Shown: in pieces, positions 8,401 through 17,034 of the stretch | Position numbering within the stretch: position 1 is the first letter of the stretch | Layout of the letters: each line of letters starts with the position of its first letter | Source: a virus | Reading direction: 5' to 3' (one strand) | Length of the DNA: 42,707 nucleotides | Virus record (IMG/VR): IMGVR_UViG_3300037827_000112 | Location: 1 to 42,707 of that record | Position numbers and translations under genes: made by a program | Notes under the pieces: generated by a model | Told to the model about the DNA's origin: nothing | Seen by the model: only the letters and a program-made list of their open reading frames with translations | Database searches by the model: none

Positions 8401-10079
8401 CGCTTGAAAACGCATTCAAGCAAGTTCAGAGCGCTGGGACGGCGCTCGGCCTCCAGGTGCAGTTCGTGAACGGCCAATTGGTCGTGACGACACAGAGCGG
8501 GAACGGGGGCAGCCAGGCGCTGCAAGGGTTCCTGCAGCAGATCAACAATCTGACGAATCAGACGCCGGCGTCGACAGCGGCACAGGACGCACTCGCGCGA
8601 GCGATCAATAACGTCGGAGCGGCGGCTCAACAGGCGAACAGCGACATCGGATCATTCGCGCAGGATGAAGCGGCCCTGATGGGCGGATCTGGCGGCGGAA
8701 AGGGCGGCGGATCAACCACCGAAAATGCCGCTGAGATGTTCGGGCTTGAGGCCGATTCCGAAATCGGCGGGGGTGCCATTACTTCTCAGGAAGCTGGCGC
8801 CGCCGGTTACATCCTGACCGGAAATAACCAGCTCGAATCGATCGCAAACTGGAACGCGCAAGTAGCTGTGCAGGTCGCTGATCTCGCTGCTGCCATCGGA
8901 ACCACCGGAAAATACATCGAGCAAGTTGGCTCGTATACGGATCAGTTTGGCAATGTCATCGACTTTGCGCAACAGGTCCTCAATACCAACTACGTGCCCG
9001 CGACCACCGCGGCGGCAACGTCCACTTCTACCCTTGCGACTGCTTCCACCACTGCGGCATCAAGCGTCGGCGATCTCGCTACTGCGGCGACTCTCACTCA
9101 GCAGCAGTTGGATGCGCTGAATCAGACCACCACGGACGGAACGACCACAACCAATTCTTTCACGCAATCGATCGACAACGGAACCCAGCAACTTTCCGCA
9201 TTTGTCGATTCGATGGGCGAGTGGCAAGTCACTAACGGCGAAAACCTGCAATCGATCACCACCGCGACCATTCCCACGGTGCAGCAGCTTGAGAGCCTGG
9301 GGGTGTCTTCGACCGATGCGCTGAACGCTGTGAATGGCTGGACCGAATTGGTCAATCAATCGAGTGCGGCGGCCGGAAGCGCAACGAATGCCACAGCTAA
9401 TCTGGCAAGCGCGGCAAGCACGGCCGCACAGGCGCTTCAGTCACTTCCGAACGCCGTGGCTCAGGTGTCTGGTCCAGGTTCAAGTGCCGGTGCATCGACT
9501 TCCAGTAATTCACCGGACTTTGTTCCGCTGTCGCAAAGCTCGACCGCTCCAGCATCGCCGGCGCCGGGCGAAACATACACCAAGGGGAGTGCCTATGTAA
9601 ATGGCGTCCTTGTCCCAGGCTGGACACTCAGCGAAACCGGCGGCGTAGCGAATGCCGGCGCGGGATCGTTCAACGTCTCGGAGTCGGCAGCCGGCGCGGA
9701 ATTTGGCTCGATCACGAATCCGACCACCGGAATTTCGACCAGCATCGGGAACGATCAGGCAGCCTCGATTATTAATGCGATCAACTCTATCCCGGGGGGC
9801 ACCAATGGGGTGAGCGGTGAGTCGGAGGCGCAGGCCGCACTTCAAGCGCTCGCATCATCCAGTCAAATCGGCGGCTCGCTGTTCCCCGGCACGCCAACCT
9901 TAGGCTCGCCATCGCCTCAGCTCACAATGACGAATTCGGGGAACAACACCAACACCATCACGATCAACCTGAACACTGGAACTGTAGTTGGGCAAAACGG
10001 CGCACAGCAGCTCGCTCAGATGATCCAGACCGCGATAACGCAGACTCTTCGGCAGAACGCAGGATTGAAACTTTCGTAG
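5436..10079 (+). CDS. Tail tape measure protein, apparent ATA start
   Basis: 1,547 residues if started at ATA 5436; the first canonical start in frame is ATG 5703, which would drop 89 residues that look genuine (ADSPIGEIPILVTADFGDVE). An AAGGGGAG ribosome site lies 6 bases before the ATA, and the ATA overlaps the upstream TAG. The N-terminal region contains a tape measure domain (SVTIGLTQLTGSAEQAETII, about residues 165-290), then two Ala/Gly-rich hydrophobic segments and a long helical, Ala/Gln/Thr-rich rod with degenerate repeats around LDDAGAALAAGTI, KKFNDGDISIQQY. Length should set tail length, roughly 230 nm at 0.15 nm per residue. Confidence 0.9.
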   Translation: MADSPIGEIPILVTADFGDVETGITAAVSAASAGADAIASAFDIPDLTTGLSDQLNLFADASTNAGAAAAAAADQLALFDTNAIEAADSMEQAGDGLAAMASGAEAASSSLGETGDAAEEAGTEAEGAEGGFAGLAESMLAVGEALVITEGLKEFGEEALNAYGTVQSVTIGLTQLTGSAEQAETIINQIKELAATEPFAFPDIAPTVQKMVALGVAADQIPGVMQAVADAAAATGNQFNQVANSFDRMTLSGTVNARALVQLGISTQGLGDVMGVASDQVKAAFLAMDQSDRIETLEAAMGKFAGSAEAQAAGIKGAWQIFENQFEEVMVGVGEALAPAAVAILNFGKTALASIQEAVDAFNSLSEPVKEFAGFVAIAVAALVPLTGVVAALGFAISGLQTAGVAFSGILTTVGIAGGEAAAGVEGAEVAATGLGGAFGSLIPVAAAVAGALAFAWLTGTVDAFENFGTAAKNLAATFDIVGASAGSLSGAFSPLTLALQLVDTSIGSLISKAGGWETFWVGFKIAVNPAADALNAMAAVMTLFSGKISTMDPLMASMLQKFQAVPPATDGATDGTNKFSAGLQKVVDAQLKANTEVAAAKQTLDDAGAALAAGTITQGTYNAALLAYDNALQKANPHGKDFASTVAGIEAAAAKAQATFKSSLSVYDQLVIGFQNGSVSAAVLDEAYTKLEASAKKAGQAIADATGILAQWQQQNAQTQAVSTATTDALDELTKKFNDGDISIQQYTSDYAKWQAAQKAAGDVAVTVEGQVAALTNTVALQQGTLAVNIVAWGQLATAALTNSKDLPAAADAMKLVQSEASALGITITQVGQGYTLSSTNMTAAGQASVKALAEQMTQAGLTVQTISGGIPVYTDAATGVTVYGKALSSTTGNLEDVNTGIIRLNVNLPGHAAALQAAAVAAGQHAVALGGLNTAALNVDPSLFNVTAAVNNLTTAGKGSVNTFENALSVFNNLASQTNLTVQQQVALENAFKQVQSAGTALGLQVQFVNGQLVVTTQSGNGGSQALQGFLQQINNLTNQTPASTAAQDALARAINNVGAAAQQANSDIGSFAQDEAALMGGSGGGKGGGSTTENAAEMFGLEADSEIGGGAITSQEAGAAGYILTGNNQLESIANWNAQVAVQVADLAAAIGTTGKYIEQVGSYTDQFGNVIDFAQQVLNTNYVPATTAAATSTSTLATASTTAASSVGDLATAATLTQQQLDALNQTTTDGTTTTNSFTQSIDNGTQQLSAFVDSMGEWQVTNGENLQSITTATIPTVQQLESLGVSSTDALNAVNGWTELVNQSSAAAGSATNATANLASAASTAAQALQSLPNAVAQVSGPGSSAGASTSSNSPDFVPLSQSSTAPASPAPGETYTKGSAYVNGVLVPGWTLSETGGVANAGAGSFNVSESAAGAEFGSITNPTTGISTSIGNDQAASIINAINSIPGGTNGVSGESEAQAALQALASSSQIGGSLFPGTPTLGSPSPQLTMTNSGNNTNTITINLNTGTVVGQNGAQQLAQMIQTAITQTLRQNAGLKLS

Positions 10080-10089
10080 GGGGAAAATT

Positions 10090-10386
10090 ATGCTTGTAGG
10101 ACTTAAGGGAACACCGGCGAAGCGCGATCCGCACGAGATGCTGGAACTCGCCTGCGCTGAACTCGCGGCGCGGCCAATCGTTCCGCTGAAAACGCTGGAC
10201 CTCGAAAACGCCACACTCGAAGAGCTTCACCAGCAGAAGCGGGCGCGCGAAGTCAACAAAATGGTGCTCGCGGCTGAGATGCAAATCATCAACCGCGTAA
10301 CCAATTCGCGCGAAGCGGCGGCAGAGCGCGATAAGGCAGCGGGCGCCGATCCGAAGCTCAATCAAAATCTGATCGGAGGCAAATAA
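10090..10386 (+). CDS. Small helical tail-module protein, unknown function
   Basis: 98 residues with AGGGGGA before the ATG. Highly charged and helical (LEELHQQKRAREVNKMVLAAEM), no membrane segment or metal motif. Placed between tape measure and tail-tip genes and so probably a structural or assembly factor of the tail; nothing in the sequence identifies it. Confidence 0.7.
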   Translation: MLVGLKGTPAKRDPHEMLELACAELAARPIVPLKTLDLENATLEELHQQKRAREVNKMVLAAEMQIINRVTNSREAAAERDKAAGADPKLNQNLIGGK

Positions 10387-10387
10387 A

Positions 10388-10942
10388 GTGAGTAACAGAT
10401 TTTATTCCCTTGGTGTTGAAGCTTTCCTTGCCGGAAGCATCGACGCTCTCACCGACACGCTGAAGGCTGACTTGGTTTCTTCGGCGAGCTACACGCCGAA
10501 CACTTCAACGGATCAGTTTCACTCGACCGTGACCAGCTCCGGCGGCATCATCGCGGCGGGCGTCACACTCACTTCGGTGACTGGATCCGGCGGCACGCTC
10601 TCAGCGGCCAACGTGGTGTGGTCTTCGGTTACCGGATCCGCGGCGGCCCTCATTGTGCTGTGGAAGTCCACCGGCACGGATTCGACGTCTCCGCTCATTT
10701 GCCTGTTCGATACAGCCACTGGGTTACCTGTGACGCCGAACGGCGGAAACATCACGGCGGCGTGGTCGAGCGGCCAGGTGTTCACGCTTCGCGAATCAGT
10801 TCACGATAAGCAGGCGCAAAAGTTCGCGGATCGGATGCGGCGGCGCTGGCGCGATCTCATGGACAAGTGGGAGCGGACGCCGTCCGGATTGCTCGTTCCG
10901 TCGAACGCACGGATTCAGATTCCTTCTCTCGTACTGGGGTAA
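10388..10942 (+). CDS. Minor virion/tail protein with conserved N-terminal beta domain
   Basis: 184 residues, GTG start one base after the previous stop codon. The N-terminus, SNRFYSLGVEAFLAGSID, and the later DTATGLPVTPNGGNITAAW match a widespread phage virion protein pattern (opening Asn-Arg, then a Phe-Leu-x-Gly-x-Ile-Asp turn and beta strands). The last 60 residues form a basic helical region (RMRRRWRDLMDKWER) that seems specific to this phage. Function beyond virion component is unknown. Confidence 0.65.
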   Translation: MSNRFYSLGVEAFLAGSIDALTDTLKADLVSSASYTPNTSTDQFHSTVTSSGGIIAAGVTLTSVTGSGGTLSAANVVWSSVTGSAAALIVLWKSTGTDSTSPLICLFDTATGLPVTPNGGNITAAWSSGQVFTLRESVHDKQAQKFADRMRRRWRDLMDKWERTPSGLLVPSNARIQIPSLVLG

Positions 10943-10945
10943 CGC

Positions 10946-12007
10946 ATGGCGACGGAGAATTACGTTGATTTCAGCGCGGCCACAACTGTGGCCAGCGGCG
11001 GGCGCACGTCCGGAGCCACGACGCTCAATGTTGCTTCGACCGGTTCTCCGTTTCCATCTGCCGGAAATTTCTCCGTCGTCATCACTGACCAGTCGACCGG
11101 CGCGGCGAAGGTCATTCTACGCGTTACGGCGATTAACAGCGGCTCGCAGTGGGCCGTGACTCCTGAAGGCACTGACGCGAGCGCGAACGCTGGAGACAAC
11201 GTTTATGCGGTGCTCTCTGCCGCTGGGCTCGACGGCATTCGTGCCGACTGTAACCAGACGGGCACTCGCGCCAATCTCCCGTCGACCACCGGTCAGAAGG
11301 CTGGCAACCGGTACAAGTGCACGGATTCGCCGTACGAGTTTATTTTCGATGGCACGGCGTGGCGGCCGTTCATTTTCGGCTACCGCGTCGACGAGCCGCT
11401 GTCGGCCAATTTCGCTTGGACGAATCAGGGAAGCTCAACCATTACGACTACTAACGGCGGCATTCTTCTAAAGGTTCCACCGAACTCTGGCGATTCGCTC
11501 AGGCTTCAGCAGCTCTCTACCATCAGCGCACCGTACACGTGCGATATCGCCTTTATGGCGAACTGCTACAACCAAAACTTCACCGACGCGGGGCTTGTTC
11601 TATATGACAGCTCCGGAGGAAAGCTAGTCACTTTCCAAACCCAAAACTCCAATTCCAACGGACCGCCCTTGTCGCTCGGGACGGCCCGATGGAACTCCAC
11701 CACGAGCTTTAATGCCAGCGAAAATTTCCTCAATGGGGCCTCGACAATCGAGTTATTCGGGTCAGTTGGGCCGCTGTTCTGGATGCGGATCTATGACGAC
11801 AACACGAACCGAAATTTCTACTTCTCGATGGATGGAATTGTCTTTAACTTGGTGTTTCAGGAAACGCGAACCAATTTCCTGACTCCAAACAAAATTGGTT
11901 TCTTTATCGACATGAACAACACTGCCACGAGTATGTGGGGCGCGTTGTGGGCGGTTCATTTCAATTTGTATAGCGGCGCACCGCCGACGACGGGATACAG
12001 TGTCTAA
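10946..12007 (+). CDS. Tail fibre/spike-like protein with lectin-type beta sandwich
   Basis: 353 residues. Residues 1-90 are Thr/Ser-rich beta structure, about 90-130 look like a small linker domain (CTDSPYEFIFDGTAWRPF), and 130-353 resemble a concanavalin-like jelly roll: DAGLVLYDSSGGKLVTFQ, WMRIYDDNTNRNFYFSMDG, and a final KIGFFIDMNNT strand, as in DUF1349-like or LamG-type carbohydrate-binding folds. Suits binding of host surface glycan. It sits beside the glycosidase-hub gene, so the two may work together at the tail tip. Confidence 0.6.
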   Translation: MATENYVDFSAATTVASGGRTSGATTLNVASTGSPFPSAGNFSVVITDQSTGAAKVILRVTAINSGSQWAVTPEGTDASANAGDNVYAVLSAAGLDGIRADCNQTGTRANLPSTTGQKAGNRYKCTDSPYEFIFDGTAWRPFIFGYRVDEPLSANFAWTNQGSSTITTTNGGILLKVPPNSGDSLRLQQLSTISAPYTCDIAFMANCYNQNFTDAGLVLYDSSGGKLVTFQTQNSNSNGPPLSLGTARWNSTTSFNASENFLNGASTIELFGSVGPLFWMRIYDDNTNRNFYFSMDGIVFNLVFQETRTNFLTPNKIGFFIDMNNTATSMWGALWAVHFNLYSGAPPTTGYSV

Positions 12008-12010
12008 TCC

Positions 12011-15000
12011 ATGGCTGCTTACCTTGCTTCGTTCTTTAGCAACGATGCGAACGGCCAGGGGATCATCTGGTGTTTCTATTCCACTAATGGAGTAACATTC
12101 ACTCAGTTTGCATGGCCGCTTCCTGCCGACACAGGAGGGAATAGCGGAGGCTCCGCGCGTGATCCGTCGATCGTTTACAATCCGGCAGATGGAAATTTCT
12201 ATCTGGTCTGTTCAAACGGTGGATCGTCGGGCGTTGGGACCACAACATCTTTCGGCCTTTACAAAGCTACTGAACTCGGTGGAGCGTGGACGCAGATCGG
12301 CCCGGTAAACACCACGCTTACCGGTAGTAGCCCACACGTGTGGGCACCAGAGTGGTTCATCGATTCGACAGGCAGCATATACGTTATCTTTGCCTTCAAT
12401 GGATCGAACACCACTGGCACCAGTTTTAGCGTCTACATCACCAATCCGACCAATTCCGCGTTCACCACGTGGGCAACGCCCACGCTGCTCGCGAGCAACG
12501 TGGGCTATGACCCCTTTCTAGTCATCAAAAGCGGGACGTATTTTCTTTTCACGTCCACGGCCAACGCGAGCGGCGGCATCAATTGCCTATCCGCCTCGTC
12601 GCTGACCGGCACATACGCGAGCGCGGCACTATCGGGATTACCATCTGGCGCAGAAGGTCCGTGCATGATCCTTGAAGGATCGACATGGACGCTCTTTTTC
12701 GATAATTCAGCGGCGAGCGCAACCGCTGGCAACATCGAGTACCAGACGGCCACCAGTAGCGCGTGGTCAGCTTGGAATTCCGCAGTCACGGTGACGTTCA
12801 ATCTTCCACCGTCACTTTCCACGCTGAACTTCAAGCAGGGCACGGTTATTAACTTTCCGGGAATTTCTGGACCGTTCGTCCCGTCTCAGCAGGCGTTTTC
12901 TAATCCGCTGGTTAGCCAAAGCGAAAGCCTCAGCGGAACACTGCCCGACACGAACGCGCGCCTCGGCACGTCGCGGATCGGCGCGATGCAACTCGGCCTC
13001 GGGCCGAATCAGCTTGGACCGCCTCCGAGCACGACGATTTCACCAGCGGCGGGGGTCCCGTCGCGGCAGAGCGTCCCGAATCCAGTAGTCGCTGGACCAC
13101 TAAAGGTAACTGGCGTTCCTTCGCAACAGAATGTAATCACCCCCACCGTTACGGCTCCGGATACGCTGAACATTCCGTTACCGATCACCTGGACGCCGCG
13201 CGCATTTCATACGCCGTCCGTGGTCGGTCCTGTCGGTCCGGTGAGCCCAGTTCCATCACAGCAGGCGCTGTACGCGCCCACGATGGATGTATCCCAGACC
13301 ATCGCGCCATCGGCGGCAGTCCCGTCTCAACAGGCTTTCTTCGCGCCCGATGTCTCAAACGTTCAGGTCATTTCACCGGCGAAGGTTCCAAGCCAGCAGA
13401 GCTTCCTATCGCCGCACGTGTCCGGATCTTCGCAGTTCATCACACCGATTGGGAGCCTTCCGTCTCAGCAATTCGTACCGGCTCCGGATATCGAAGGCGG
13501 CGTCTACAGCCAACTGAATCCGGCGATCGACGGCCTGCAAATCTTTCTCGGTGGCGTGGAAGTCACCAAGTACACGCTTCTGCTTGAATCGAACGTGCCG
13601 AGCACTGAGCCAACGTTGGGCTCCGGCGGCGTGGCGCAATCCTGCACGATTCAAAGCCAGGTCATTGGGCGCTGGACCGCGACTTTCAAGCTATTCGACA
13701 ACACCGGCACAATCTCGCCCAGCCTTGCTCAGACGGTGCAGATCCTCGATTACGGTGTAAAGATTTTCGCGGGCTGCATTCAAAGCATCTCGATCAATCG
13801 GGAACTCTCGACGGCGAGCGCGATCACTTTCGAGATCACAGCAACCGACAAGAGCGGCATTTGCGACCACCGCGTGGTAGCCGGAACACCGGACTACCCG
13901 GCAGGCAGCGACGTCGCGCAAACGATTCTGGATATCGTCACCAATTATCTGAACGGGGAAGGAATCACAACGAACAATGTTCCTACCGATGGTAGCCTCG
14001 GACTGCTGGCGACGGATGAACAATTCAACTTCAACACGGTCACGCAGGCGTTCGATCAAATCTGCACGGATAACGGGCTCCTCTGGTTCGTTGACGTTAA
14101 TGGCGACCTCAATGTCTGCACTGAGGACACTTTCCCGGAAGCGCCGTTTGATCTTACGGAAACATCGGGCAACTGGCGCAATTTAGCCGTTTCTTTGAAT
14201 CTGCTGAACTACCGCAATAAACAATACGTCGTCTCGAACCTCAGCACCTTGCCCGGCTCGGCGACGTCGGGCGACAATTCAGGCGGCCAAGGCGGCGGCG
14301 GAAGCTCGGCAATCGTCAGTGAAACCTACGTCTGGAACTTCGCGAACCCGGGCGTGCCGAATCCCGGAATCGTCATGCAGGTTATCAACGGCACACCGAC
14401 TCTTGTCGGCGTTCAGGTCCAGCTCCCAATCCAGACTATTCAGAGCATCGTGGTGTCGGGAGGTTTCACTCCGCAAACCGTGTACGAATTGTCGAATTTC
14501 AACGGTCAGACCTCGCAGGCTTCGAACGATTACCTGTGGTCGTATCTGTCGTCGACCGATCCCGCAGGGCTGAACACGATTGCCGACACGCAGGCGTTCC
14601 CGGAGATCCTGTTGCCCTTGGGTGCTACTGTGACCATCAACTACGTCCCAGGCACGAATAACGCAGCGGCGCAGACCGGTGCGGCCATTGTGGCGGTTAC
14701 CCCTCCCGGCGCTCCCAGCGTCGGGGGATTGGGTTCCTGTGGCTCAGGAATCTACGAAGCGGTCGAACAAGTGCAGAACGTCTCGACGCAGGACGGCCTG
14801 CAAGCGATCGCAAATGCCATTCTTTCGCGCTACGGCGGCGTTCCTACAACGATCGACTTCGAGACGGACTATCCGGGCCTCCGGCCAGGCCAAGTCATCA
14901 CAATCAACATCCCAGGCACCTACGCGCCCACGGCTCAGTTCCTGATTACCCAGGTCCAAGGGACGCACATGTCGGGGAATATCGGCTACGGAATGAGCAA

Positions 15001-15511
15001 GGGGACCGTAAATGGTTCATTCCGTTGGGCGGTTGAGTGCTCCAGCATCCTGGACCCTGGAAATTGGGTTAAGTGGTACGAAAACCTGATTGAGCGGACG
15101 CAAAACGCGCTCCCGGTGTACCAGTACGAGGAAGCGGACTTCGCCATCGGGCTAGGGGGCGGTGGGAATATCGGCAACGGCCTGGTGCAGGCGAATCCCT
15201 ACATCGTCAAGCGCACCGGGCTGCTGTTCGACATGCACGCGGCGGCGGCCATCCCGCCAACCGGTCAGGACCTGGTCATCACCTTCTATCGAAACGGCAT
15301 CCTGATCCCCGGCTCAGTGACGATTCCGGGCGGATCATTCGCCAACACGGACAACGTCTTCACTTTCCCGGCGACCACCAGTTTGTACGTGTTTGCCAAT
15401 CCACCGAACGGCCCGAACGACATTATCACGATCGCGGCGAATTACCGGGTCACTGGGGCAAATCCCACGCCCGCCATCAACGTGACGGCGTTTTTGCGGT
15501 GGAGGATCTAA
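12011..15511 (+). CDS. Tail-tip hub fused to an N-terminal GH43-like glycosidase domain
   Basis: 1,166 residues. Residues about 1-265 look like a five-bladed GH43-type glycosidase: ARDPSIVY (Asp51, base position), WAPEWF (111-116), GYDPFLV (Asp167, pKa-modulator position) and EGPCMI (Glu215, acid position), spaced as in that clan. Residues 290-493 carry seven VPSQQ-type repeats. From about 500 on, the sequence looks like a baseplate hub/tail protein (IFLGGVEVTKY, TATFKLFDNTG, FAGCIQSISIN, NLLNYRNKQYV) of gp27/gpJ type, and the end is a beta-sandwich. The fusion places a predicted glycan-degrading enzyme directly on the tail tip. Substrate is unknown; arabinan, xylan or another furanose polymer would be typical of GH43 relatives. 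Confidence 0.7.
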   Translation: MAAYLASFFSNDANGQGIIWCFYSTNGVTFTQFAWPLPADTGGNSGGSARDPSIVYNPADGNFYLVCSNGGSSGVGTTTSFGLYKATELGGAWTQIGPVNTTLTGSSPHVWAPEWFIDSTGSIYVIFAFNGSNTTGTSFSVYITNPTNSAFTTWATPTLLASNVGYDPFLVIKSGTYFLFTSTANASGGINCLSASSLTGTYASAALSGLPSGAEGPCMILEGSTWTLFFDNSAASATAGNIEYQTATSSAWSAWNSAVTVTFNLPPSLSTLNFKQGTVINFPGISGPFVPSQQAFSNPLVSQSESLSGTLPDTNARLGTSRIGAMQLGLGPNQLGPPPSTTISPAAGVPSRQSVPNPVVAGPLKVTGVPSQQNVITPTVTAPDTLNIPLPITWTPRAFHTPSVVGPVGPVSPVPSQQALYAPTMDVSQTIAPSAAVPSQQAFFAPDVSNVQVISPAKVPSQQSFLSPHVSGSSQFITPIGSLPSQQFVPAPDIEGGVYSQLNPAIDGLQIFLGGVEVTKYTLLLESNVPSTEPTLGSGGVAQSCTIQSQVIGRWTATFKLFDNTGTISPSLAQTVQILDYGVKIFAGCIQSISINRELSTASAITFEITATDKSGICDHRVVAGTPDYPAGSDVAQTILDIVTNYLNGEGITTNNVPTDGSLGLLATDEQFNFNTVTQAFDQICTDNGLLWFVDVNGDLNVCTEDTFPEAPFDLTETSGNWRNLAVSLNLLNYRNKQYVVSNLSTLPGSATSGDNSGGQGGGGSSAIVSETYVWNFANPGVPNPGIVMQVINGTPTLVGVQVQLPIQTIQSIVVSGGFTPQTVYELSNFNGQTSQASNDYLWSYLSSTDPAGLNTIADTQAFPEILLPLGATVTINYVPGTNNAAAQTGAAIVAVTPPGAPSVGGLGSCGSGIYEAVEQVQNVSTQDGLQAIANAILSRYGGVPTTIDFETDYPGLRPGQVITINIPGTYAPTAQFLITQVQGTHMSGNIGYGMSKGTVNGSFRWAVECSSILDPGNWVKWYENLIERTQNALPVYQYEEADFAIGLGGGGNIGNGLVQANPYIVKRTGLLFDMHAAAAIPPTGQDLVITFYRNGILIPGSVTIPGGSFANTDNVFTFPATTSLYVFANPPNGPNDIITIAANYRVTGANPTPAINVTAFLRWRI
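12878..13489 (+). repeat. Seven degenerate VPSQQ repeats inside the hub protein
   Basis: Residues 290-493 of the hub protein contain PSQQAFSNP, PSRQSVPNP, PSQQNVITP, PSQQALYAP, PSQQAFFAP, PSQQSFLSP and PSQQFVPAP, spaced about 20-60 residues apart with Val/Pro-rich linkers. The pattern is VPSQQ-x-Phe-x-x-Pro-x-Val. DNA identity among copies is low, so the repeat is old and kept at protein level. Likely an extended stalk between enzyme and hub. Confidence 0.85.
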
Positions 15512-16771
15512 GTGCTTCGCCACGTCGACGGCTGGGACCCGTACCCTCAAAACGAAAACGATCAGAAGCAGTTGAAGTACCCGCAATCGTACATCACCTT
15601 TCTGCAACAGGGTGGTTTCTCGCCGGCGCCGGGACCGGCCGGCAGCTCTAGCGCGCTGGATCAGGGCTTCTTTCTTTTCAATACGGCTTTCGGTGAAGCG
15701 AACTTTCAACGAACTTTTGACCAGCAGCCGACATGGTTCTACGCGCTCGACTTTCAAATGGCCGGCGTTCCGGCGATGGCTCCGTATCCCGTCATGGAGT
15801 GGTGCAGATTCACCCAAGGCGCGAAACCCAGCGGCGTGAAGCTGTGCAGCCTCACCACCACGGCAACCGGGCAAATGACGGTGACGTTTTACGATGGGAC
15901 GCCAAGCGAAAACCCGTTGGTGAGTTTCACGACGACGGCCACGCTCGCGGCGAATCAGTACACCCATCTCGATTTCACGGCGACGTTCACCGGATCGGGT
16001 TCGTTCATCCTTCGATTCTTCTCGGGCGGCGTACCGTCGATTGTTCTCCAAAATACCGGCGTCGGGTTGGGGCTTCTCTACCCGTTACCCGATACGGTCA
16101 CCGTGGTGCGCTGGCAGGGCTTCGGACCTCCCGGCGTGGCGATCGACAATACGGTGATCTGGGATGCGCAAAACAACGGCGACGGCTTCACTGGGCTGAT
16201 GCCGCAGCAGCGTGTGACCACCGTCGTGATGACGGAGGATCTCAACGCCAACTGGTCACCGTTTCTCGCCGCACCGACGCTCAATCAGGACGCTGTGAGC
16301 CCGCTGCGATTCAACACGCCGATGTCAGATTACGATTACGCGATTCCGAACAACGGAAACGCGGTCCAGCTTTTCAACGCCGGGGCGGTTCCCTGCTACG
16401 GGCTCATCAACGCCGTCGCCTTGAACGTCGACGCGAAAGCCGTTCCGCCGATCGGGTCCCTGCCGCAAATCACGCTGCTGTGCCGCGAAACCGTGGCGCT
16501 GAATCCAATGGGCGTCTTTTCGCTGCTGAACCTTTTCCCCTCGAGCATCAGCAGTCTCGTGCGCGGATACTGGAATTTCCAAGCCATCGCGGCGCGTTCG
16601 CTTCAGACCGGAAACGTGTGGCAGGCGAACAATCTGAGTCAGATTGCATGGGGAATGCAGGCCGATCCGGGGAATTTACCGGAGCGGGTTTCTGCCGTAT
16701 ACTTGGAAGTTTTAACGGACGTGTCGGGATTGTCGTTCACCTGCGGCGGACCGTCGAATTATTCGTACTGA
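15512..16771 (+). CDS. Distal tail protein, beta-rich, possibly host-recognition
   Basis: 419 residues, GTG start immediately after the hub stop codon with GGAGG inside the hub end. Residues 50-215 look like a concanavalin-type beta sandwich (FYALDFQMAG, GQMTVTFYDGT, NQYTHLDFTATF). The C-terminal half contains strands around QITLLCRETVALNPMG and ends in CGGPSNYSY. No enzyme motif visible. Position as last gene of the tail module suggests a tip or fibre component. A 354-residue open frame in another phase over the same bases is a shadow. Confidence 0.6.
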   Translation: MLRHVDGWDPYPQNENDQKQLKYPQSYITFLQQGGFSPAPGPAGSSSALDQGFFLFNTAFGEANFQRTFDQQPTWFYALDFQMAGVPAMAPYPVMEWCRFTQGAKPSGVKLCSLTTTATGQMTVTFYDGTPSENPLVSFTTTATLAANQYTHLDFTATFTGSGSFILRFFSGGVPSIVLQNTGVGLGLLYPLPDTVTVVRWQGFGPPGVAIDNTVIWDAQNNGDGFTGLMPQQRVTTVVMTEDLNANWSPFLAAPTLNQDAVSPLRFNTPMSDYDYAIPNNGNAVQLFNAGAVPCYGLINAVALNVDAKAVPPIGSLPQITLLCRETVALNPMGVFSLLNLFPSSISSLVRGYWNFQAIAARSLQTGNVWQANNLSQIAWGMQADPGNLPERVSAVYLEVLTDVSGLSFTCGGPSNYSY

Positions 16772-16781
16772 AGGGAGCACC

Positions 16782-17000
16782 ATGCACGACATTCTGACGC
16801 CCGCGTGGGTTCCGGTCGTGGTCGCAATCATCACAGCAATCCCTGGGACCGTCGCGGCTATATACGCCATCGTAGGCCACGCTAAGATTGAGCAACTGAC
16901 TTTAAGCGTCAACGGACGCCTCACTGAACTGTTGAAAATCACCGCAAGGTCATCAAAGGCCGAAGGGGCCAAAGAAGAAAAGGACAATCCGACACCCTGA
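16782..17000 (+). CDS. Small single-TM protein, holin-like candidate
   Basis: 72 residues, ribosome site AAGGGAG. One strong membrane segment at about residues 9-30 (VPVVVAIITAIPGTVAAIYAIV), then a helical region and a highly charged C-terminus (KAEGAKEEKD). Follows the tail genes, where lysis genes often begin. Topology and size fit a class III holin or a membrane anchor, but several other small membrane proteins downstream are equally possible holins. Confidence 0.6.
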   Translation: MHDILTPAWVPVVVAIITAIPGTVAAIYAIVGHAKIEQLTLSVNGRLTELLKITARSSKAEGAKEEKDNPTP

Positions 17001-17010
17001 TAGGGTGTTG
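16990..17010 (+). other. Hairpin spanning the stop codon of the holin-like gene
   Basis: ACACCCT at 16992-16998 and AGGGTGT at 17002-17008 form a seven-pair stem with a three-base loop, extended by a G-U and a C-G pair. It is followed by GAAAGAAAAGG, not by a T run, so it is not an intrinsic terminator. It may slow decay or separate translation of the two membrane protein genes. Confidence 0.5.
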
Positions 17011-17034
17011 GAAAGAAAAGGATGAAACGGCGAC

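Noticed and set aside
15733-16797. 354-codon plus-strand frame within the distal tail gene
   Set aside because: Arg/His-rich translation typical of an off-frame shadow; the gene at 15512 has sensible beta-rich sequence.
16990-17010. Hairpin considered as an intrinsic terminator
   Set aside because: No T tract follows, and the next gene's ribosome site comes immediately after, so it is listed only as a hairpin.
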